From: JALQUL01 sp964556425
GTDB taxonomy: Bacteria; Pseudomonadota; Gammaproteobacteria; Burkholderiales; Burkholderiaceae_C
Length of the DNA: 11,614 nt
NCBI GenBank assembly: GCA_964556425.1
Contig: CAZKWC010000082.1
Location: forward strand, 1 to 11,614
Reading direction: 5' to 3'
Each line of letters opens with the position of its first letter. Positions within the stretch are counted from its first letter, which is position 1. Both the position numbers and the translations under genes were made by a program. Positions 6,384-11,614 of the stretch are shown here, in pieces. The notes beneath the pieces were generated by a model. That model searched no databases. It was not told the origin of the DNA and was given only the letters and a program-made list of their open reading frames with translations.

Positions 6384-6387
6384 CATC

Positions 6388-8238
6388 ATGAACACACACA
6401 TCACCATCGCCTCCGTTACCCAACGCATTCAAAATCGTAGTGCCGCTTTGCGCGAAACTTATTTGGCTGAGCTTGAGCAAATGGCCTCGCGCCAGCTAGG
6501 CACCGATCGCATGGGTTGCGCCAATATTGCACATGCCGTTGCCGCATGGCCAACTCAAGATAAGTTCAAAATTGTCTCAGAAAAAGCACCCAATATTGCA
6601 ATTGTGACGGCTTACAACGACATGTTGTCTGCACATGCCCCCTATCAGTCTTATCCCGACCGAATTAAAGCAACAGCTCGTCGCTTAGGTGCAAACGCAG
6701 TGGTGGCTGGTGGTGTACCCGCCATGTGTGATGGCGTAACACAAGGTACCGCAGGTATGGAGTTGTCTCTGTTTTCAAGAGATGCCATTGCCATGTCCAC
6801 CGCCATAGGTTTAAGTCACGATGTATTTGACGCTGCATTAATGCTAGGTGTTTGCGACAAAATCGTCCCAGGCCTTTTAATTGGTGCTTTGCAATTCGGT
6901 CATTTACCCACCTTATTTGTTCCAGCCGGTCCAATGGGATCTGGCTTATCGAACGGCGATAAAGCCAAAGTACGTGAACAATATGCACAAGGCAAAGTAG
7001 GCAGAGCCGAATTATTACAAGCCGAATCAGCCGCCTACCATGGCGTAGGAACATGTACTTTTTACGGTACTGCTAATAGCAATCAAATGTTGCTTGAAGC
7101 CATGGGTTTACATGTACCAGGTGCGGCTTTTGTACCACCAATTGGCGATCTGCGTGATCAACTCACTGAACACGCCGTCAAAATGGTTTTAGAGATGACT
7201 CGAAAACCATCCGAGTTGAATTTGAGCAAGGCAAGAGCACCAATTGGTAAAGTGGTAGATGAGCGTTGTATTGTGAATGCTATGGTGGCTTTATTAGCCA
7301 CTGGTGGCTCTACAAACCATTTAATCCATTGGGTTGCTGTAGCCCGTTCTGCCGGTATTTTAATTGACTGGAACGACTTCTCTGACCTATCTGATGTAGT
7401 GCCTTTATTGTGCCGTGTTTATCCAAACGGAAGTGCCGATGTCAACCACTTCCAAGCTGCAGGTGGCCCCTCTTTAGTCATCAAGGAGTTATTGGCCAAT
7501 GGTCTTATGCATGAAGATGTGTTAACTGCTAGCCCACAAGGAATTGCCGCATTCGGTCAGCGCCCTACTCTTGCTGAAGATCATTTAAGCTGGCAAGATG
7601 TAGAACACGGTGTAGATGAGTCGGTTATTCGACCTGCAAAAAATGCATTTAGTCATAGTGGTGGCTTAAAACTTCTTCAAGGTGATTTAGGCAGAGCAGT
7701 GATTAAAACCTCAGCCGTACCCACTGAAAATCATATTATTGAAGCACCCGCTAGAGTTTTTAATTCTCAAGAAGAGTTATTAGCTGCATTTGCCGCTAAA
7801 ACACTAGAAGCCGATTGTTTGAAGCATGGTGGCGTAGTCTGTGTGGTACGTTGGCAAGGTCCAAGGGCTAACGGTATGCCTGAATTACATAAACTTACTC
7901 CTCCCCTTGCAGTTTTACAAAATCAAGGTTACCGAGTAGCTTTAGTAACGGACGGTCGTATGAGTGGTGCATCTGGTAAAGTGCCTGCTGCCATTCATAT
8001 CAGCCCTGAAGCCGCAATGGGTGGCCCTTTAGCTTTAGTGCAAGACGGTGACCTTATTCGACTCGACGCCACTACAGGCGAATTATTGGTTTTAAATTGT
8101 CCTGATTTTTCTCAACGTAACTTGGCCTCTTTGCCTACTGCCTTGGCCTTGGCCAATAATCAAGGCATGGGTCGTCCATTATTTTCGGCATTACGCCGCA
8201 ACTGCACCACTGCCGAAGAAGGAGCTTGCACATGGTAA
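6388..8238 (+). CDS. edd: 6-phosphogluconate dehydratase (Entner-Doudoroff pathway)
   Basis: Edd converts 6-phosphogluconate to 2-keto-3-deoxy-6-phosphogluconate using an iron-sulfur cluster, in the cytoplasm. The 616-residue product matches E. coli Edd (603 aa) over its whole length and belongs to the IlvD/Edd family. Conserved segments include ITSYNDMLSAH-like TAYNDMLSAHAPY and AGGVPAMCDGVTQG (cluster Cys 114 counted from this ATG). Next are LGVCDKIVPGL (C156) and GTCTFYGTANSNQM (C223). Further on are LLATGGSTNH, the DFSDLSDVVPL and NHFQAAGG segments, GRAVIKTSAVP, GPRANGMPELHKL, and VTDGRMSGASGKVPAAIH near the C-terminus. The frame is open upstream to a TTG at 6361. The ATG at 6388 is preferred because similarity to the family starts there and the putative operator lies between the two codons. 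Its stop overlaps eda by 7 bp, with the eda ribosome-binding site inside edd, so the two are cotranscribed. No zwf, pgl or gluconate kinase is present alongside. Confidence 0.96.
   Translation: MNTHITIASVTQRIQNRSAALRETYLAELEQMASRQLGTDRMGCANIAHAVAAWPTQDKFKIVSEKAPNIAIVTAYNDMLSAHAPYQSYPDRIKATARRLGANAVVAGGVPAMCDGVTQGTAGMELSLFSRDAIAMSTAIGLSHDVFDAALMLGVCDKIVPGLLIGALQFGHLPTLFVPAGPMGSGLSNGDKAKVREQYAQGKVGRAELLQAESAAYHGVGTCTFYGTANSNQMLLEAMGLHVPGAAFVPPIGDLRDQLTEHAVKMVLEMTRKPSELNLSKARAPIGKVVDERCIVNAMVALLATGGSTNHLIHWVAVARSAGILIDWNDFSDLSDVVPLLCRVYPNGSADVNHFQAAGGPSLVIKELLANGLMHEDVLTASPQGIAAFGQRPTLAEDHLSWQDVEHGVDESVIRPAKNAFSHSGGLKLLQGDLGRAVIKTSAVPTENHIIEAPARVFNSQEELLAAFAAKTLEADCLKHGGVVCVVRWQGPRANGMPELHKLTPPLAVLQNQGYRVALVTDGRMSGASGKVPAAIHISPEAAMGGPLALVQDGDLIRLDATTGELLVLNCPDFSQRNLASLPTALALANNQGMGRPLFSALRRNCTTAEEGACTW
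8219..8224 (+). promoter_or_regulatory. Ribosome-binding site of eda
   Basis: AAGGAG, a strong Shine-Dalgarno sequence, sits inside the end of edd, 7 nt before the ATG at 8232. This fixes the eda start there rather than at the in-frame TTG at 8226, which would lie only 1 nt after it. Confidence 0.85.
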
Positions 8239-8897
8239 CTTTAGCCCCATTGCCCCAAACATTATCTGCCTTAGACGTAATGCGAGATGCACCAGTCATC
8301 CCAGTCATTGTGATTCATCAATTAGAACATGCTGTACCCTTAGCAAGGGCCTTAGTAGCAGGTGGTATTCGTATGTTAGAAGTGACTTTACGTACACCTG
8401 TGGCACTAGAGGCTATGCGCTTAATCGCCAACGAAGTACCAGAAGCGGTACTTGGTGCTGGCACAGTACGTAGCGTGTCCGATCTTGAAGCAAGTGCCAA
8501 AGTAGGTGCGCGATTTTTCGTAAGCCCTGGCTACACCAAAGCTATTGGCCTAGCCAGTAAAGCGATGCAACTGCCTTTATTACCCGGTGTTGCAACTGGT
8601 AGTGAAATCATGCAAGCACAAGAAGACGGCCTTACCGAACTTAAATTTTTTCCAGCTATGCAAGCGGGTGGTTTAGCCATGTTGAAAGCATGGGGTGGGC
8701 CATTTACTGACATTCGTTTTTGCCCTACCGGTGGCTTGTCACTTGCCAATGCACCTGAGTTTTTAGCCTTATCTAATGTGGTTTGTGTGGGTGGCTCTTG
8801 GTTAACACCTCAAGACGCAGTCGATAGTGGTGACTGGGCTCGCATTACACAGTTGGCAAAAGACGCGGCCAATATCAACCGCCCTGCAAAAGCTTAA
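8232..8897 (+). CDS. eda: 2-keto-3-deoxy-6-phosphogluconate (KDPG) aldolase
   Basis: Eda is a class I aldolase that splits KDPG into pyruvate and glyceraldehyde 3-phosphate, completing the Entner-Doudoroff pathway begun by Edd. The 221-residue product is the normal length for this single (beta/alpha)8 barrel. It shows PVIPVIVIHQLEHAVPLARAL near the N-terminus and LEVTLRT with catalytic E50 and R54. It also has AVLGAGTV (72-79) and LKFFPA with the Schiff-base lysine K138. The E-to-K spacing of 88 residues equals that of E. coli Eda (E45/K133). The phosphate-binding segments RFCPTGG (162-168) and GGSW (187-190) are intact. The Eda reaction may also serve 4-hydroxy-2-ketoglutarate. Translation should be coupled to edd through the 7-bp overlap, and transcription ends at the hairpin 16 bp downstream. 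Confidence 0.97.
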   Translation: MVTLAPLPQTLSALDVMRDAPVIPVIVIHQLEHAVPLARALVAGGIRMLEVTLRTPVALEAMRLIANEVPEAVLGAGTVRSVSDLEASAKVGARFFVSPGYTKAIGLASKAMQLPLLPGVATGSEIMQAQEDGLTELKFFPAMQAGGLAMLKAWGGPFTDIRFCPTGGLSLANAPEFLALSNVVCVGGSWLTPQDAVDSGDWARITQLAKDAANINRPAKA

Positions 8898-8912
8898 GAA
8901 AGCACTGCACTC

Positions 8913-8948
8913 AAAAAGCCATGTAGCAATCATTGCACATGGCTTTTT
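8913..8948. terminator. Bidirectional terminator between eda and hemY
   Basis: The arms AAAAAGCCATGT (8913-8924) and ACATGGCTTTTT (8937-8948) form a perfect 12-bp inverted repeat. Inside it GCAA and TTGC pair again around TCA, leaving one bulged A. T-runs at both outer ends allow it to stop eda transcription and that of the converging hemY. Confidence 0.93.
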
Positions 8949-8978
8949 TGTTTATGTTTTTTTAATCAAGTAAAAACT

Positions 8979-10256
8979 TTAATCACTCACTAAAGCGGCC
9001 TGTTTATAATAAAGTGCAGCTTTTTCTTGCTGTCCTTTTTGCTCTGACAAGACAGCCAAAGCACACCAAGTTTGTCGTTCAAACTCTGTGCCTTTCAATG
9101 CCGTTGTAGATGCACTTAATAAGACTTCAGCTTTGCCCCATAACTTTTGTTGCAAACAAGCCAGTCCAAATAAATACTGCAAACTAGCTTCGTTAGGACG
9201 TTTTAAATACGATTTCTCAATGCTAGCTAACCAAGTGGAATCTAAATCTTGCAAATGCTCTTGCAAAGCTAAAACCATTTTTCTTATCAAACTAATATCA
9301 AAGTTTTCTGCTGCGTTTTTATAAATATACTGCTCCCAAACTGGTAGCATCCATTGCCTTACCACCAGCGAAGACCCTTCCAATTGAGCCATTTTTTTAG
9401 CCGCAAAACAAACAATTTCTACTTCTAATTTTTCTTCTGTTTGTAATAAAGCCCAAGCGTTTTGCATTTGAACACTGTCTCTTGCCTGCTCGAATAAAGC
9501 TAAACACAAACCTCTAATTAAACTTTGACTCGCACTTTTTGAAAAGGCTTTATGCTTAATTAATAATCGCCCTGTTTCAAGCGCTTTACCGGCATCTTTT
9601 ACAGATTGCAGGGCTCTTAGTTTTAATCTTAGTGCAGCCGTTCTTCTGATTGCACCAGCACTTAAATTGGCTAAGTGTTGTAACGCTAATTTACCATCGT
9701 TACGCTCTAGAGCCCAAGTAGCTGCTTGAAGCACAATAGCATCTTGCACAGGTGACAATTTTGCTTGACTTGCCATACGTAGGGCTTGCTCAACTAATTG
9801 ATCTCTTTGCTTTAAATCTTGCAAAAAATGATGAGCTTTGGCAGCAGTTAACGCTGCAATTGATTGTTGTAAGGATGCAGTATGACCTAACTCATTCATC
9901 TCCGGATGCTCTTGCAACCAGTTCATTACTTGCTTAGCTTCTTTGCTTGCACGTGTATAACGCCCAGAAGCTAAGTGAGCTTCAGCATGTAAAAGGGTTT
10001 GATGCAGAGCTCTCTCTCTTTGCGATTGCCTCCAAATGCGAGCTTGTTCTGGTAATTTTAAAAGGGCTGAAATTGAGCGCCAAAAAAAATGCATCAATAC
10101 AAAAACAATAATTAGAATAGTAATAGCTAAATTAAACGACACATCTAACCGAATAGGTGCCCAAAACAAGGTTACTACCGCCGTATTTCCTCCTGCTATC
10201 ATGGCCATTAAAACTGCCACCGCAAAAACAAATAATAACCAAAAAGCAACTCTCAT
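8979..10256 (-). CDS. hemY: HemY-type TPR membrane protein of the heme operon
   Basis: This is a 425-residue inner-membrane protein of the proteobacterial HemY family. It is unrelated to the protoporphyrinogen oxidase also called HemY. The N-terminal HemY_N region has two membrane helices (about 4-22 and 42-59) around a short loop with AGGNTAVVTLFW. Next comes a basic stretch (LLKLPEQARIWRQSQRERALHQTLLHAEAHLASGRYTRA, about 66-104, by positions) that is characteristic of the family. A long Ala/Leu-rich helical region of TPR type follows, with a clear last repeat near 355-425 (LFGLACLQQKLWGKAE, then ALAVLSEQKGQQEKAALYYKQA). The precise function is unsettled; a scaffolding or regulatory role in late porphyrin synthesis has been proposed for the family. 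It lies 30 bp downstream of hemX on the same strand, in the usual hemDXY order. Confidence 0.9.
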   Translation of the reverse strand: MRVAFWLLFVFAVAVLMAMIAGGNTAVVTLFWAPIRLDVSFNLAITILIIVFVLMHFFWRSISALLKLPEQARIWRQSQRERALHQTLLHAEAHLASGRYTRASKEAKQVMNWLQEHPEMNELGHTASLQQSIAALTAAKAHHFLQDLKQRDQLVEQALRMASQAKLSPVQDAIVLQAATWALERNDGKLALQHLANLSAGAIRRTAALRLKLRALQSVKDAGKALETGRLLIKHKAFSKSASQSLIRGLCLALFEQARDSVQMQNAWALLQTEEKLEVEIVCFAAKKMAQLEGSSLVVRQWMLPVWEQYIYKNAAENFDISLIRKMVLALQEHLQDLDSTWLASIEKSYLKRPNEASLQYLFGLACLQQKLWGKAEVLLSASTTALKGTEFERQTWCALAVLSEQKGQQEKAALYYKQAALVSD

Positions 10257-10286
10257 TATTTTTGAACTTTCTTTTAAGAGTTTGAA

Positions 10287-11468
10287 TTATTTTGTTCCTA
10301 ATAATGCACTGCTTGCATTAAGAGAATCAGTGACAGTGGGTAACTTGCCCGTTTTTAATTGAGAATTAATTTGCAACAATAATGAGCTACATACTTGAGC
10401 CTGTTTAGAGTTAGGGTCGAAATATTTATTAATTAATTCCATTGATCTAGTGAGGTCAGCAGAAGCAATATTAAATTGTCTAGACAACACGGCCACTCGA
10501 ACATTCAACAAATGAAGTTTTAGGTTTTCACGAACAAAAAATGCTTGATCAGGAGTTAATAAAGCCGCCTCAGGATAGTCAATAGGGCTAATTCTGACTA
10601 AACTTGAAATTTGATTTTTTATTTGTTGCCAAGCACCGCTCCAATCAAACTCATACCAAGAGGGATCGGACTCTGCGCTTGATGCCACAGAAGCAGCTAG
10701 CTTTGCATTTTTATTGGTTTTTTGCTTTGGCTCAGGTTTAATGACTGCTTGAGTAGTAGACTTAATATGCTGATTATCTAAGGATGCAATCACCAATGGC
10801 ATGGTTTGCACCAATCGAGTGGCATCATCTAATTTAATTAATAAATTGGGTGTATCAAGTGTAGTTACCGCTCTAGCCCGCTCTAGGTCTCTTCGCATAG
10901 CTGCTTCTAAGCCAGCCAAGCGTGGCGAAGGTGATCGACTGATACGTTGCTGAGCCGTTTGTAGGGTAATAACGATTGGCTCTACGCTACCGGTTAAAGC
11001 ACTTTGTTGTTGAGCTAAATTAAGTGACGACTCAATATCAATTACTAAACTTTCAACTCTTGACCTTGATACCGTTTGCATCAGCTCGTCTATTTGCGCT
11101 TTTTCCGAGGCCAACTCTGCTAACTTTGCCTCCAATAGAGCCTGCTTAGCAGCCACTTCTTGGCTTACTTCGCTAGAAGTTTTTGCCAGCAGTTTAGCCT
11201 CTTTACTGACTTCATTGGCCTCTTGGTTTTGTTTGGCTAATTGTGATTGAATACGGCCCAACTTTTGCCACAAAGTAGTGGTGCTAATAATTGAAATCAA
11301 TAATACAAGCAACAAAATCCAAGTCAAATGAAAGCTTAAACTTTTTGATTTTACCGCTATGAATGAATTAGATGTGGCATCACTATCTACCACCGCATCG
11401 ACATTTGGTGATGAAGTATTATTGGCTTTTGTATCCATGGGATTGGAATTGTCTTTTAAATCAGTCAT
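10287..11468 (-). CDS. hemX: HemX family membrane protein (putative uroporphyrinogen-III methyltransferase-like)
   Basis: This 393-residue protein is recognised as HemX from its architecture and its position between hemD and hemY. A low-complexity Asn/Ser/Asp-rich cytoplasmic N-terminus (1-46) precedes one membrane helix (about 47-66). A coiled coil rich in Lys, Glu, Gln and Ala follows (about 68-132). The HemX domain comes next, with NLAQQQSALTGSVEPIVITLQTAQQRI (about 150-176, by positions) and DWSGAWQQIKNQISSLVRI (275-293). It continues with LLTPDQAFFVRENLKLHLLNVRVAVLSR (303-330). A variable Lys/Pro/Ala-rich insert sits at about 243-265. Database names call it a uroporphyrinogen-III C-methyltransferase, but no SAM-methyltransferase motif is visible, so that activity is doubtful. 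It overlaps the hemD stop by ATGA (11465-11468), implying translational coupling. Confidence 0.87.
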   Translation of the reverse strand: MTDLKDNSNPMDTKANNTSSPNVDAVVDSDATSNSFIAVKSKSLSFHLTWILLLVLLISIISTTTLWQKLGRIQSQLAKQNQEANEVSKEAKLLAKTSSEVSQEVAAKQALLEAKLAELASEKAQIDELMQTVSRSRVESLVIDIESSLNLAQQQSALTGSVEPIVITLQTAQQRISRSPSPRLAGLEAAMRRDLERARAVTTLDTPNLLIKLDDATRLVQTMPLVIASLDNQHIKSTTQAVIKPEPKQKTNKNAKLAASVASSAESDPSWYEFDWSGAWQQIKNQISSLVRISPIDYPEAALLTPDQAFFVRENLKLHLLNVRVAVLSRQFNIASADLTRSMELINKYFDPNSKQAQVCSSLLLQINSQLKTGKLPTVTDSLNASSALLGTK

Positions 11469-11614
11469 GTGATGGATTTTAGTCCTGCTATTACTTTTTC
11501 TATACTAGGATGAACAATACTATGAACCAAAAAACCTTTTAATGTGGCTGTTTTAGCTATTTTTTCATGGGTTACCAACGCTTTTTGCCCTATAAAATTT
11601 AAATTTGGTGCCAA
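11465..11614 (-). CDS. hemD: Uroporphyrinogen-III synthase, C-terminal fragment (cut by window edge)
   Basis: Only the last 49 codons and a TGA stop are inside the window, so the gene continues beyond the right edge. The fragment contains ALVTHEKIAKTATLKGF (residues 12-28 of the visible part). This fits the HemD C-terminal pattern in which a strand and His-x-x-Ile-Ala lead to a final Gly-Phe and a helix (SIEKVIAGLKSI). HemD cyclises hydroxymethylbilane to uroporphyrinogen III. The assignment rests mostly on this weak pattern plus its place immediately ahead of hemX, with an ATGA overlap, as in other proteobacteria. Confidence 0.75.
   Translation of the reverse strand: MAPNLNFIGQKALVTHEKIAKTATLKGFLVHSIVHPSIEKVIAGLKSIT

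Noticed and set aside
6206..6387. Sigma-70 promoter for edd
   Set aside because: TACTAT at 6355-6360 resembles a -10 element, but no -35 hexamer sits at 16-18 bp, so no promoter is reported.
6665..7054. 129-codon minus-strand open frame opposite edd
   Set aside because: It lies wholly within the conserved edd gene. Its Arg/His/Leu-rich composition is typical of an antisense shadow, and no ribosome-binding site or family resemblance is visible.
10036..10362. 108-codon + strand open frame across the hemX-hemY junction
   Set aside because: It covers the convincing hemY N-terminus, the 30-bp gap and the hemX 3' end in antisense. The translation resembles no family and no promoter is evident.
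8979..11614. Functional link between hemD-hemX-hemY and the heme-containing kinase
   Set aside because: The two are separated by edd-eda and a strong terminator. hemDXY is a standard cluster, and proximity alone does not support a connection.

Overview
The window looks like part of a low-GC betaproteobacterial chromosome. Three things suggest this: the gene order dusB-fis-purH, a short Fis of the betaproteobacterial type (78 residues, starting MSKHxIEQ), and the heme-pathway order hemD-hemX-hemY. Burkholderiales or a neighbouring low-GC order fits best. The genus cannot be read from the sequence. I see no insertion sequence, phage gene, CRISPR array, tRNA or rRNA.

Layout. At the left edge (1-74) an unidentified reading frame ends on the + strand and faces a bidirectional terminator (85-115). 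Positions 124-3009 hold a minus-strand housekeeping cluster transcribed dusB -> fis -> purH (tRNA dihydrouridine synthase, nucleoid protein Fis, last two steps of IMP synthesis). Divergent from dusB is a small YqaA/DedA-like membrane protein (3234-3731, +). It converges, with a 13-nt gap, on a large minus-strand hybrid sensor kinase (3745-6129). The kinase shares a 258-bp divergent control region with the Entner-Doudoroff operon edd-eda (6388-8897, +). A strong hairpin (8913-8948) separates eda from the converging hemD-hemX-hemY series (8979-11614, -). hemD is cut off by the right edge.

The most interesting part is the kinase and its control region. The kinase has a periplasmic DUF3365/Tll0287-like domain with a single heme c motif (CVACH, residues 178-182). 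It also has a cytoplasmic PAS domain that aligns without gaps to the FixL heme-PAS core. That alignment retains both the proximal histidine (H341) and the oxygen-sensing arginine (R361). The protein may therefore carry two hemes, one on each side of the membrane, feeding one HisKA/HATPase/REC phosphorelay. The region upstream contains a perfect FNR/Anr box (TTGATTGAAATCAA, 6192-6205). Next to edd it contains a HexR-like operator (GTAAC-AAA-GTTAC) within a cluster of GTAAC/GTTAC pentamers. Together these suggest, as inference, that redox or oxygen sensing and sugar-acid catabolism are controlled from one divergent region.

The other genes are ordinary housekeeping genes. Points worth noting in them are the ATG starts preferred over upstream TTG starts in dusB, edd and eda, a C8 homopolymer inside dusB, and a Fis-consensus-like site upstream of dusB-fis.
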